Under the pieces are notes generated by a model, which ran no database searches, was not told the origin of the DNA, and saw only the letters and a program-made list of their open reading frames with translations. A stretch of 64,000 bases of DNA from Fomitopsis serialis (taxonomy: Eukaryota > Basidiomycota > Agaricomycetes > Polyporales > Fomitopsidaceae): NCBI RefSeq assembly GCF_022376445.1, contig NW_025954989.1, forward strand, positions 1-64,000, given 5' to 3'. Both the position numbers and the translations under genes were made by a program. Of the stretch, positions 12,415 to 24,015 are shown in pieces. Each line of letters starts with the position of its first letter. The stretch's first letter is position 1.

Positions 12415-13371
12415 CTGGACAAGGTGCGGCTGCGGCCGACGTCCGTCACGAATCGAGTGTCCGCCTATATATGTGCCTCAGGCTTTCTGGAAGCCTTATC
12501 GGGCATGGTTCCACGAGTCCAATTTCCATGATGGAGGGCGTGACCGGTACCGCATGACAGGTTCTCAGCGAGCGACACAGGTAATTACAGTCTTCCCGCC
12601 AATCTGAAAGCAAGGGGGATGTGCGCAATGGAGCAGTGGTCCTCAAGCGTCCAGTGGCCTACTCATCAAGACAGTGTCATGCAAGGACTCTTTCCAAGCG
12701 ATAAGGTTCACCGTCTGTTGGCTTTCGCTGGGACATGGGATCTTGAGATGAAGGATCGACGTTCTGGTGCGAGCGTCGGTCTGGCGCCGGTGACAAGAGG
12801 GCCGAGGCGGGCCGGCGGCTTCCTATCCCTCAGGATTCCGGGATGCGGTCTCATGCACAGAGACCGTCACGTACTGACACAGGTGGTTGCTTTCGTCATT
12901 TTCAGGCGCGCTGATATGCAAGACAGAGGATGGAGAAACGAATTTAATCCTGACTCGCTGCTGAGGTCGGAAGAGGATCGAAACTGGAGGCGCACGGGAG
13001 CATCCCCAGCCACAGACGCGTTTGTGGCGATCGGCCTCGATCGGCGCATCAGACAATTGTCGGAGACGCCGAGAGGCGGACCGAGCCTCAAGCTATACAG
13101 GCTCTCTCAGCGCCCTCAAAGCGCCCTCAATGATAATCAGCAGCGGCCTCTGTGGGCCTCTTCCTACCTACATATGTCAGTAGCGCGTCTTCGCCGTCGT
13201 CGAGGGTCTGCGTGGTGACATCTCACACGCGCACGACTCGGAAGTCTCGAGCCTTTATCGGTACTACGAACTTGAAGGCTGCGTGGTCACTCGGACACCA
13301 ACAAAATGGAGGAAGGCAACTCGATGTGAGTATCGACGTCGTTGTCCATACGCGAGTAACATGGTACAAAC
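12415..13371. other. Divergent promoter interval between GH30 copy 1 and F-box copy 1
   Basis: A 199-codon plus-strand frame at 12619-13218 has no recognisable domain, and parts of it recur as non-coding DNA in the second copy of this block, so I treat it as non-coding. At 13008-13029 lies an imperfect copy (two mismatches) of the ACGCGT-centred palindrome found upstream of the acidic-tail genes. Confidence 0.4.
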
Positions 13372-14824
13372 ATGATGAATATAAGTAGTACAGCTGCAAC
13401 GTCCGAGGGCATCCCTCAAGATCCATCGATTCCGCGACTTCCTGTAGAGGTCTGTGAACGAATTATCGACCACATAGCAACAGGAGTGGATCTCAAGTAC
13501 GCGTTCCTGACGAGCGAACCACATCTATCCACCCTCGTGTCCTGCGCGCTCGTATGCCAAGACTGGTACTACCTGACGTGGTACCATCTTCGTCAACGCA
13601 TCCATCTACGATGTCGGGAGGATGTCCTCTCACTCTCCAAGACGCTTCGTGAAAGACCGCGCCTCCGTGAGGCTATCCAACAGGTCATCATATCCGGTGG
13701 CTCACCTGGGTACCGCCAGGCGATTGGGCACATCGGGACATTTGCCATCATGCTCGCTGGCAAGGCTCTGAGGTTGTCGAGCATCGCCATCACAGATGCT
13801 GAATTGATCACTGGCGCGGTTCGAATGGAGGACATCGACTATCTATCCACGTTCAGTTCCATTAACACTCTGAACATCCTCAACGTCACCTTCTTCAGCG
13901 TTTCCCAGCTGTCCCGCCTCGTTTCAGCACTGCCGCGGCTGACAGAGTTATCATGCACCAATGTCGACTGCTTGCCGCGAAACCAGCAGGTCTTCCCCAT
14001 CTCTCTCCCATTGAACTGTGGCAACATGGAGTATCTCGGAGTACGATGGGTTGCACCAGAAATCGAAGACCTTCTCGTGCAGATCAGCCGGGCTTCTCGA
14101 GTGCGCATTCTCAATGTTGCAGTAGCCGGCGAGCCGGGTCCCCCCTCAGCAGCTAGTCGAAGTCAGACTCTGCTGGATGCAAGTTCCACATCTGCGGATG
14201 TGGTTGGCCTCACTGGCAGGTTCTGGCTCGATCCTAGCTCTCCCATGCCTGATGGGACAATTGATGCTACTGTCGGAAAGTTTTATGTCATTATCTCTCG
14301 AAGCACTCAGTGGCTGATTGATTCGTGCCTACAGAGCGACACTACAACCTTTCACATCATGACCGCCTGCGGAGGTTGGAAATCCACCTATACCACCCCT
14401 TTGCAGCGTGGCCCTGGATCCCGCACATATTGTCTCGCATCACCTCAAAACCTTTCATGCCGTTTCTGTCATGCTGATGCTTCAGACAGACCACATGGCC
14501 GATGATCTGAGTGAAATGCTAACGAAGATGGAGCAGGATAGTGTTTTGGGACGATTGGACAACATACTGCAGGAGGAGCACTTCTCCAGTATCGTCGTGT
14601 CATGCGGCGTCTGTCTAGGCATTGATACAGATGATGATGCCTGGACCTCTGGCACACTGGAGCCGGGTTCAGCACTCCGAGAGCGGTGGGATGGACTCAC
14701 CAGGCAGAAGATGCCACACTCAGAAGGACGAGGTATACTGACGTATGTAATACTATTGACTCAGCCTGCCGCGGAAAGCTCAGTGCCCTTCATAGCACCG
14801 TGCACAATCATCAAGACTTCATAG
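13372..14824 (+). CDS. F-box protein with degenerate LRR tail, copy 1 (frameshifted)
   Basis: Probably a substrate receptor of an SCF ubiquitin ligase; target unknown. The F-box is near residues 20-75: IPRLPVEVCERIIDHIATG, then SCALVCQDWYYLTWYHLR. The downstream part (LPRLTELSCTNVDCL, NMEYLGVRWVAPEIEDLLVQ) resembles the leucine-rich tails of Agaricomycete F-box proteins. A short intron near 14285-14340 (GTCATT donor) leads into a segment matching copy 2 (LEIHLYHPFAAWPWIPHIL). Near 14445 this copy has one base fewer than copy 2 (AAAACCTTTC against AAAACACTTCC). That throws the frame off, and it resumes as TDHMADDLSEMLTKMEQDSV. The start is ATGATG at 13372. Copy 2 lies at 43.0-44.5 kb, inverted. 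Confidence 0.7.
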
Positions 14825-15244
14825 TCTGGCGTAAGGACATGGAAAGAATCCATCGTGTTCCAGCCACACAGCCAAGTACCGGAGAGGCACAGCGTGACGG
14901 ACAAAATATTGGGAGTCCTGGAGGTGGCACGGATTGACGTCCTTGCTGCCCTGCACCCTCGCAGGTGTCGTCACATGGAGTGCCGTGTCCGTAAGTACAG
15001 AGTCGACATCTTTAGTGCCGCTCTACTAACCCATTCTGCCATCTCAGGGTGCAGAATGTCGGACTCTTTGACACTGAATTGATTAGCTATCACTGTCATT
15101 CTCAACGGCTTCATTTCTATTAAACAAAACAGTGGCTACATATCACCATGTACCAGCGCTGAACGTACGAGCAGCCAAAGTACAGAGCAAGTCCAAGTGC
15201 AATCTTGCCCAGTATCGTCTCCCTGGCACTGAGCCAACGGCGTC
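14825..15244. other. F-box 3' region shared with copy 2
   Basis: Similarity to the copy 2 block continues to about 15062 (matching about 42.8-43.0 kb inverted), including a LAALHPRR-encoding stretch that could be a further F-box exon. Beyond that I see no gene. Confidence 0.35.
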
Positions 15245-15796
15245 TCACCCCTCGTCCGCGTACACGGCAACCTCGTCTTCATAATTGAACTCTCCTCCCT
15301 CGTAATCCCCCATCCTTATAATCCTCTTCGTCCGCTCCTTGATCGTTGTCATCTCCGGTGTTTGCATCGTACGTCATGCTCTTGCCCAACACGCCGCCCA
15401 AGTCGCCTTCAAGGTCAATGTCTGTGTCGGCGGATTTCTCTCCGTCCCACGGTGTGTACGTGCCATCGTCATAGCGGTGCTATTTCGCATTACCTTCGAG
15501 TGGCGTCCAGTCTTTACACCGGTACATAGTGATGCTCGATCGGCAGCAGCTGAAACCTCTCGACCCATTTGGGGGTAAGCTCGGTGGTCGACATACATCG
15601 CAAAGACGAGCTCGTGGGTTCTGCCACTTCAACACTGCATTAGGTCGGACCACCCCGTCCTCTGGCACATGTACCATCCGGTGGCCGCGCACTCGTGGTG
15701 GAAGTCCTTCGAATCCGGTTCGTCTGCGAGATTCAGCCTCTTTGGAGAAGCAGATGCCATGGGGTTGTTGATGACGCAGCCCAGAACCTAAGTCAT
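15245..15796 (-). pseudogene. Acidic-tail family copy D0, dead
   Basis: A degenerate relative of D4. From ATG at 15796 the reading MT(stop)VLGCVINNP parallels MTWVLGWVAQ of D4. It continues LNLADEPDSKDFHHECAA and HELVFAMYVDHRAYP, all diagnostic of the family N-terminal domain. Three conserved Trp codons have become stops: TAG at 15788-15790, TGA at 15629-15631 and TAG at 15480-15482, each a single G-to-A change from TGG. There are also frameshifts near 15570 and in the acidic tail (DYEGGEFNYEDEVAVY). Three independent Trp-to-stop transitions cannot be sequencing noise, so this is a real pseudogene. Confidence 0.75.
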
Positions 15797-16010
15797 CTCG
15801 ACAGGAGTTGGATCGTTTACCTGGCGCTCCGAGTCGATGATGAACAAGTATTGACACTAAAGCACGCGCAGCACCCAGGAAGGCAATGCACCAATACAGT
15901 CGAACACCTATGATACACACCTGATGTACAACCAGTAAGCAAGCCTCGGATCAAGAAAGCATAGGTCATCGCAAAAGGAGAGCTGACAAAACAAAGGTCG
16001 AACGCAAGTA

Positions 16011-17824
16011 TTACGGGCTCGCTGGAGCCCACGCTATGCATCGCGGTGTAGTGTCAATTTCCTCGTCGGGCCTACGTCCGAAGTGCGGCTGAGGCACGTA
16101 GCAGAATTCCTGCAAGGAGAAGGTGTAAGCGCGTGGAGAGTTGACCGAGCAAGGTTCGGAAACTGACGTTGATGGCACAGCCGGGCTCACAGCCCATCCA
16201 CACCGGCCAGTCTAGCCACTGGACCAGCGAGTCGACTTCAGTCTTCCACTTCGCCAGCATCTCCGCCGCTACGCCCGCGCTCTTTTCCTCGATGTCAAAT
16301 GCCCCACTCCAGGCACCCGTGAGCACGCGGCAGATCTCGTGTAGCACTTCATCCAGCGCGTTGCGTAGGACATGCTCCTGCTTTGTGAAGCGCGACACGG
16401 GCAGGTGCGACGTGAAGCTCGCCCGGCAGCCATGCGCGGTCTCGGCAAACCACGTAGACTCGCCTACGCCCGCACGCGGTATGTACGGGATCAGCGAGAT
16501 GATCAGCTGCTGGCGGACCGCCTCTGCCTGCGCCGACGCGTTCTGAGTCGGCTGGTGCAGCAGGTACCGCAGGAACGGCAGCCTCTCCGCAAAGCGGTCC
16601 TGCACCGTCTGCGCGAGGCCCCGCCAGTCCACGCCGCTCCGCTCATACTGTCCGCGCGAGAACATGTCCGAGATGTCCTCACGCGCGCGGGCAACGTCCG
16701 CGCTCGAGATGTTCTGCAGCCGGTACTGCTGGCGCGTCAGCCCGCGCCGCGCTTCGACGAGCGACGTGAACGCGGGGTCGAAGAAGGTCAGCATGGCCGA
16801 CGGCTCGACGCGCACGCGCAGGTCGCCTGGGAAGGGCCCGTGCCAGCTGCCTGCGTGCGCTACTGCAGAGTGGACTACGGGAAAACCACCTTTCCAACCG
16901 TTGGGAACGGTGCTGGGACTGCCACGACCGGGTCCGTTGGGTCCATCTTGTGGGCCATGCATCGGCCCGTCGGGTCCACCTAGCAGGCCATGCATAGGTC
17001 CGCCATGCCCGCCGTATGGTTGTTCTCCGCCAGGCCTCCGTCCAGGTCCAGGTCCTCCTCTTCCGGGGTTTATGATGTTCAGTGCGGAGACAAGCTCGAG
17101 GCCCTGCGTGAAGTCGCAGTACATGATCTCGCTAGAACACGGTTAGCGTTAAGATGAACTTCGATGCAGAGTGAAGGCGTACAAGTCCATTTCCATCCTC
17201 ACAAATCCGTCAACATCATATTCCTTAGCCCAATCGCAGGCGTCTATCAGGCGTTGGTGTTCACCGCGGCCAGGCCCCTTCGTAGAGTGGTCCCCGAGGT
17301 GTCCCCAGATGAGCACGTCTTGGGTATCGTCGACACCCGCGGCCTTGTCCGCGCTGCATCCGTCGAAGTAGACGAGCTTCAAATCGCGGGTGGTGGCGAA
17401 GGTAAAGAGCGTGCCATTGTCTCCGCGCGCGAAGACTTGGGAGTGCTCAGGGTCAAACGCGATCCAGTCTGCTTCCGGGAAAGCGTCGCTTCCACGGCCA
17501 TGGTACAGAACTGTGCCCGGTGGAATGTGTGCGCGGACGATGGAGTGGCCTACGAGCTGCTGGCTTAGCTCTTACTTGAGTAAATCGCAAGGATAACGAC
17601 GCACCGTAAGGGTATCTGGCATTGGGTCGCATCTGCATCAGAGAAGCCAGAGATTGGAATACAAGATTCCCGGTGGCATCTTCGCTCAACCGCACATTCC
17701 AGGGCAGTGACTGAATATTCCCAGTCCGGAATTCCGTGATCAGAGGTAGCTGATCAGGAACGTATGCCCCGAGAACTGCACCAAGGGCAAGGAAACGGAA
17801 GCTAAGGGCAATCGCCAAGTGCAT
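16011..17824 (-). CDS. Secreted uncharacterised fungal family A, copy A1
   Basis: Family A is recognisable as widespread in filamentous fungi but has no assigned function that I know. MHLAIALSFRFLALGAVLG is a signal peptide. Then come LSEDATGNLVFQSLASLMQM and an exon with GTVLYHGRG, DWIAFDPEHSQVFARG, LKLVYFDGCSADK, TQDVLIWG and DVDGFVRMEMDL. The third exon starts EIMYCDFTQGLELVSAL, has a Gly/Pro-rich insert (GGPGPGRRPGG) and a helical region containing SGVDWRGLAQTVQDRFAERL and LHEICRVLTGAW. It ends WLDWPVWMGCEPGCAIN. A last exon gives EFCYVPQPHFGRRPDEEID and stop at 16011. Introns lie near 17600, 17150 and 16150. The frame is intact throughout. Confidence 0.7.
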
Positions 17825-19081
17825 GGCTGGGAGGAGACGGGGGCACTGTGGATCGCAGAACCTGCATGGGTGTTGTACTTATCTAGAACCCGACTCGATG
17901 AATGAAAGAGGCCTATTAGAGCGTGTTGCTGCGCACAGCTGCGGAGGAATCTTCAATCGTCCCACCGTGTTTTGACCATGTCTCTTTGAGTCTCTCCGTA
18001 GCAGCGGAGATCATCGGATCCGAAGCGCAGCACGATAAGACAAGTAATGGGCAAGGCACGTTTTGAGCGTGAGTTTTCAGGAACAGATCGTCTTGAGCGA
18101 GGTCGAGCCCAAGATCTGTGTGTATATAGTACAGTCTGAGGATCGGTGGGTAACACAGGCTTTAGGTAGAGGTGAGGAATTCCGAATATGCTTTACGCGG
18201 TCACGAGATTGCTGATAGACGCTGAGAGCTAAAGCGCTAACTCACGAACAGTCGGGCTCGCGCGTCGACGTCGCGCGGCGGCCGAGACTCTTGATCAAGA
18301 CATACTAGTGTCATCCCCTGAGCAGCATACACTTACAGTGATGCCTTCCCGTGTATAAGCTGCGACGTGGATATATGGCTGGCCTATACATTATCGAAAT
18401 CACCAAGCAGCGTGATCTCGTCAAGGATCTACAGAAGATAATGCCCGAGGGAATGATGCCCGACAGACAGAGCCGCCGAATGTCGTGGTAAGTACATGCG
18501 TCGGCTGGTATGTATCGCTACTGCGACGGATCGTGGACACGTTGACCTGGAGAGGACGGTGGGAGGAGATGGACCTCGACCCCGAAAATGACCTGAACAT
18601 GAATGACACAAATGTCGAAGAGATGGAGGATGAAGACGATGGGGACTGTGACAAGGGCGACAGCGATAACGACGACGGGATCGAGGAGCGTAGTGGTGAG
18701 AATAGCGATGAGATCGGTGAGGATACAGTATGAGGATGCTGCAGCAGGCATGGCGATGACACCGATTGCGACCGTGACGGTAGTTGATGGGGTTACAATG
18801 ACCGACGGCTGAGTTGACGTGTTTAATATTGGGCGATGGGATGTTCTACTCAAAATTAGTTCTCCTGTAAGTTATGTGGTATATCAACGTCAAAGCAACG
18901 TCTTGCTGCCCACCTCCCAGTGACCAGTCAGTATATACATACGTCGCGCCGCGCGGGTTACCAAGGCACGTGATCGCGTCATTCAACCGGTAGCGCCTGC
19001 AGCGCCGCGGTCACTCGACCTTTTGACTTCCATCAACGCGTCTTTGAATTCTTCGGACGCGCTGACTGCTTTAGATTCGGC
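17825..19081. other. Intergenic with a small acidic open frame
   Basis: An acidic 82-codon plus-strand frame at 18485-18733 (MDLDPENDLNMNDTNVEEM) is low-complexity and has no partner exon that I can see; it may be a remnant of an acidic-tail gene or chance. A TATATAG motif near 18122 lacks a clear downstream gene. Confidence 0.3.
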
Positions 19082-21706
19082 ATGGCTACAGGACGACAAC
19101 CTATCTCAGGTCTGCGCACGGTAAAGCGCGACTTCTCGGCGAACAGCATCCCTCCGGCTAGTCAAGACTCTGCCCTCGGCGACTCTGACCCCAGCGCGAT
19201 CCCCTGGACGCCCACACCCCCACGACAGACGATGACTGGAATGTCGCAGCGTATGAAGGACATTCAGGATGCTCTCAACGACAACATAGCCTCCTCGCAG
19301 CAGGCCATAGCGACCTCGCAGCAAGCCCGCCTCGGGGGCGGCTCCCAGAAGCGATCGTCCATATCGGATGATTCTTCCGCCAACCCACCAGCTAAACGGA
19401 GACAGCTTCCTACGAACTGGGAGGAGCCGAAGAGCAGCATTGCCAAAACATCTTCTCGAACGTTCGGCTCGACGCGGCCAACAAATACGAGCGCGATCAG
19501 AGTGACTGCGGCCACCACCTCCACGGCGGGTGGCAAGGCGGGGAAAGTCGTGCTCAGCGCGGAACAAACGCATATATTGAATCTCGCGAAAGAGGGAAAG
19601 AGTCTGTTTTACACTGGTAGTGCAGGTGAGTGTTTCACATACAGTTGTGGCTGGTTCTCGGTGTTCCCTACCCACTATATGCGCGTCGGTAACCCCCCTT
19701 AGTGTATATAGCACTGCGTTGGTCTACAGTATGCTCTACCCTGATTCTTCTGCTCGTCTGGATGACCATGCGATGTGGTATACCCTGATACGGATCACTT
19801 CGCATATATTCCTCAGTAGATTAGTCGCTGACTGTCCCTCCACACAGGAACCGGCAAGTCCGTGCTTCTACGCGAGATAATCGCTGCTCTCAAACTCAAG
19901 TACAAACGCACGCAAGATGCAGTAGCAGTCACTGCCTCGACAGGTCAGGCCTCTCTCGTAGATTTCTCAGTCAGTCGTAACATGGTCTATGCAGGTATCG
20001 CGGCATGCAACATTGGTGGCGTTACTGTCCATTCTTTCGCTGGAATCGGTTTGGGGAAAGACAATGTCGACGCCCTTGTCACACGAATCAGAAAGAACAA
20101 GAAGGCGAGCGCGCGCTGGCTCCGCACCGAGGTGCTCATCATCGACGAAGGTACGTTGCATCGCGAGTCGGGATTTGAGCTGGAATAACATTTTCGCAAC
20201 TGATGCCATTTAGTCTCGATGGTCGAGGGCGAGCTCTTCGACAAGCTTTGCCGCATCGGGAGCATGATGCGCAAGAAGTCAGTGCCATTTGGAGGCATCC
20301 AGGTGGGTTGAAGTGTACTTTCAGCACATCCACGTAGATTCGCTCACGCTCGAGGCTAGGTCATCGTAACTGGAGATTTCTTCCAGCTTCCTCCCGTCAA
20401 CAAGAGCGGGAAAGTCAGCTTCGCATTTGAAGCAGAGATGTGGAGCCACACAATCAAGAAGAACAACTTCAAGCTCACGAAGGTCTTCCGGCAGCGTGAT
20501 CAAGGTCCGTGGCTTGCGAGAGGTCTGTTGTGAACGTGCCTGTGCTTATATGCCCTCCAGATTTCGTCGACATGCTCAATGAGATGCGTTATGGGCAATT
20601 ATCGCAGCAATCGATCGAGAGATTCAGGAGCCTCGACCGCGAGATTATATACGAAGATGGTGTTGCTGCTGCCGAGCTGTACGTTGCTGCTTCCATATCA
20701 CACCAAAACGTAGAAAATGACTGCTCGCGCGACGGCCTCAGCTTCCCACTCCGTCAAGATGTCGATCGCGCGAACGCAACGCGCATGCAGAGCCTGGAAA
20801 CGGAAGTACGGTCATTCACTTCCACGGACGGCGGGACCCTCCACGACGATCAACAGCGCGAGAAGATGCTGAACAACTTCATGGTCCCGCGCGCGCTCAC
20901 GCTCAAGGTCGGCGCCCAGGTATGACGAGCACATTGTACGACTACTTGTCAGCACGGATTGACGCGTGCACCCAGGTCATGCTCATCAAGAACCTGGACG
21001 AGACACTGGTCAACGGCTCTATGGGCAAGATCATCAAGTTCGCCGACCCCGCTGACCCGGAGGCGCTTCTCGACGTCAACGACAAGCAAACGTCTGGCAC
21101 CACTTCCAAGCCAGTATCCTCGGTGAAGCCGCCCTCCAAGAACGGGAAGGATGCGAAGCTCGGCAGCGGCCAAGTCATGCCCGTAGTGGACTTCCTGCTA
21201 CCTGGCGGTGGGATGCGCCGCCATATGGTGACATCGGAGGTGTTCAAGGTTGAGCTGCCGAATGGTGAGGTACAAGTCAGTAGGTCGCAGGTACGTGTGA
21301 TATGCCAGACATCTCGGGCGTAGTGAAGGTAGGGACTGATGTACGTGTCCTGGGCTCTCGCAGCTGCCGTTGATCCTCGCATGGGCGATGTCGATACACA
21401 AGTCGCAAGGACAGACACTAGAGCGAGTCAAGGTCGATCTCGCCAAGGTGTTCGAGAAGGGTAAGTTACGTTCTCCGTCGCACTATCTTCCCCGCTGACG
21501 CCGCCTACAGGCCAGGCATACGTCGCGCTCTCTCGGGCGACAACATTAGATGGACTGGAGGTGAAGAACTTCGACGCGAGGAAGGTGCGCAGGCCCGTTT
21601 TCTCTCACTTTGCCACTGTACAGAACTCACATGGCCTCCGTGTCAGGTCTTGGCCCATCCCACTGTTGTAGAATGGACCAAAACCCTCACGACCGTAGCC
21701 GAATGA
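19082..21706 (+). CDS. PIF1: ATP-dependent DNA helicase PIF1
   Basis: PIF1 is a 5'-to-3' SF1B helicase acting on G-quadruplexes, telomeres and mitochondrial DNA. About ten exons join without a frame error. The first about 160 residues are a disordered Ser/Thr/Gln-rich leader. Motif I is GSAGTGKS, split by the intron that begins after 19625. Then follow [25 protein letters not shown] (Ia), [14 protein letters not shown] (II), [11 protein letters not shown] (III), [24 protein letters not shown] and [17 protein letters not shown] (V), and [16 protein letters not shown] (VI). The C-terminus ends [13 protein letters not shown]. All introns are short GT-AG. The gene sits between two family A genes but its sequence is an ordinary conserved helicase. 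Confidence 0.93.
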
Positions 21707-21947
21707 GACGCCTCATTAGCCGATTACCCTACCTCGCGGACTCACGTTACTTTATTCGCCCCCTCTCGCTGCATTTTACTTATCCTGTTTGTACACTGCC
21801 ATCGACGTAATGCTCACTTCTCGCGATCATCGCCGAGCCCAGTGCACAGCCAATGCCTGAATTACTAAATGTATATACCCTGCAGCTCCCTACAGATCCT
21901 ACGACAACATTCTCAAAACGCACGCAAGACACTTGAGGGCTATGACC

Positions 21948-23692
21948 TCAAGTCCACGAACTATCTATGGCGACGCACTGTGGCGTCTGATCAACGTCCT
22001 TGTCAGGCTCTGGGTTGAACGGCCCTCCTCGCTGTGGCACGTAGCAGAATTCCTGTCATGAAGCTCAGTGAGCACAGTGCGTACAATCCGTTTTCATCCC
22101 AGCGCACTCACGTCTACACCACATGCCGGATCACACTTCAACCACACTGGCCAGTCTAGCCACTCGATCAGCGCGTCGACCTGGGTCTTCCACTTCTCCA
22201 CCAACGTGATGGCGACGTCCGAGCCCTTCTCTTCGACGTCGAACGCCTCGGTCCATGCGAGCGTCAATACACGGCAAATCTCATGCAGAACCTCACCGAT
22301 GGCGTGACGTAGGATGCGCTCCTGCTTCGTGAAATTCTCAACAGGCAGGTGCGTGACGAAGTTTGTCGCGCAGCTGTGAGCGATCTGAGCGAACCACTCC
22401 GGTTCGCCGACCCCCGGGCGTTGCATATACGGAAGGAGGGAGACGATGAACTGCTTGCGCACCGTCCTGACCTGTTCGGATACGTTCGCCGCGGGCTGGT
22501 GGAGCAAATATTGCAGGTACGGCAGCCGGTCTGAGAACCTATCCTGTATGGCCCTTGCGAGTCCACGCCAGTCCACTCCGCTGCGCTCACTGGGATCGCG
22601 CCGTATCATCTCGACGACGTCAGAACGCACGCAGGCCATGTCTTCTGCGGAGATGTTGCCCGGCCTATAGTCGTCGCGGCGCACGGAGCGACGCGCAGCT
22701 AGGGTGGAGGGGTCGGGGTGCACCCGGACGTCGCCCGGGAAGTCGTTGTGCCAGCTTCCTGCGTGCCGTATCGAGTTGTTCATGACAGGCCAGGTACCTT
22801 TCCAACCCTCTGGCGGGTTGGGAGGGAAGCGAGGTTGGCGCAGGTCAGAATGGTGACCTTGCGCAGTACCGGGGACGTGTAGGCCATGAAAGGTGGCCTG
22901 GCCGTCGTAAGAGGGCCATCCAGGTATCACGACGGTGTGTGCAGAGCTCGTGCTATCATCTGGCTTGTCCGGACCGTGCGGAGGAGGGCGGCCGCCCTCG
23001 TTGACTGTAGGTATTGCGGACACAAGTTCCAACCCATCTGAGAAGTCGCAGTACATGATTTCACTGATGCCATGCTGAGTGACCACGAGGTGGAATGCAT
23101 GCAACAGCCGACGTACAAGTCGAACTCCATTCTGATATACCCGTCCACACCAAATGGCTTGCCCCAAGCGCACGTCTGGTTGATGCGATCGACCTGAGAC
23201 TGCCAGTCCCATGGCTTTCCATGATCAACCTCTCCCCAGACTAGGATGTCCTGCGCATCCGTCGTGCCGCTGAGTTCGTTCGCACTGCAGCCATCGAAGT
23301 ACAGCAGTTTGAGTTTGTGGGTAGTGGTGAAGGTGAAGAGGGTGCCGTTCTCGCTTCTCGCGAATATGCGGGAGTGTTCCGGATCAAATGCGAGCCAGTC
23401 CATGTACGGGTAACCTCTATCTCCTCGACCATGATACAGCAGCGTCCCAGGCGGGATACTGGCTCTGACGATGGAGTGTCCTGATGCAGTGGTGTTAGAC
23501 TGCAAGTACCGACGTAAAGAGGTCCTGCGCACCTCTCGGGTACCTTGAATTGGGCTTCATCTGCATGAGCGAGGCAAGAGAATGAAATACGAGGTTTCCA
23601 GTCGCGTCTTCACCGAGGGGTATGTCCCATGGAAGGGACATGGCAGCTAGGGAGCCAGGGATGGTGGCCGGTCGAATGAAAATGATTACCAC
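21948..23692 (-). CDS. Secreted uncharacterised fungal family A, copy A2
   Basis: A paralogue of A1 with the same exon plan. Visible in order: LGEDATGNLVFHSLASLMQM, GTLLYHGRGDRGYPYMDWLA, FDPEHSRIFARSENGTLF, LKLLYFDGCSANE, AQDILVWGE, FGVDGYIRMEFDL, EIMYCDFSDGLELVSAI. A variable His/Pro-rich insert and the helical region (SGVDWRGLARAIQDRFSDRL, LHEICRVLTLAW) follow. The last exon is EFCYVPQRGGPFNPEPDKD, with stop at 21948. The frame reaches 23692 but no in-frame ATG is present there (GTG is the first codon); the first ATG in frame is near 23643, which would remove the signal peptide, so the true start or an upstream exon is unclear. Head-to-head with D1, sharing a 324-bp promoter that contains the 22-bp palindrome. 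Confidence 0.65.
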
Positions 23693-23860
23693 GGCTCAAG
23701 ACCCACTTCAGTGACCTAAGCTCATTTTGACATCCGGACATTGTGCTAGGCCCCTTTAACCAAGTATGCGATCACACGTTCACAGCTGATATGTACAGTG
23801 CGCGGTGAGCATACTTGTCCAAACTGGCCATATAGTATCTCGACGCGCGTAAGCTTAGTA

Positions 23861-23882
23861 AGCCACAGACGCGTCTGTGGCT
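23861..23882. promoter_or_regulatory. 22-bp perfect palindrome upstream of D1 (and A2)
   Basis: The half-site AGCCACAGACG is followed directly by its exact reverse complement, giving an ACGCGT centre (the core bound by MBF/Mbp1-type factors). A second ACGCGT lies at 23885-23890. The D1 ATG is 134 nt downstream and the A2 start lies on the other side, so it may act in both directions. Confidence 0.6.
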
Positions 23883-24015
23883 GAACGCGTACCGGTTCGC
23901 ACGTGGTTCATGCATCGCGAATTTGAATGCGTCGGAATTGAGACTCTACATATCCTCTTCTGGCATTCCCGCGTACTGGTCCTCACCGTCCCTGGTGTAC
24001 TGCTTCCGAATTCAG

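Noticed and set aside
12619..13218. 199-codon frame between GH30 and F-box
   Set aside because: No recognisable domain, and part of it is present as rearranged non-coding DNA near 35.7 kb.
16372..16983. 203-codon plus-strand frame rich in Arg
   Set aside because: Antisense to the GC-rich third exon of family A copy A1.
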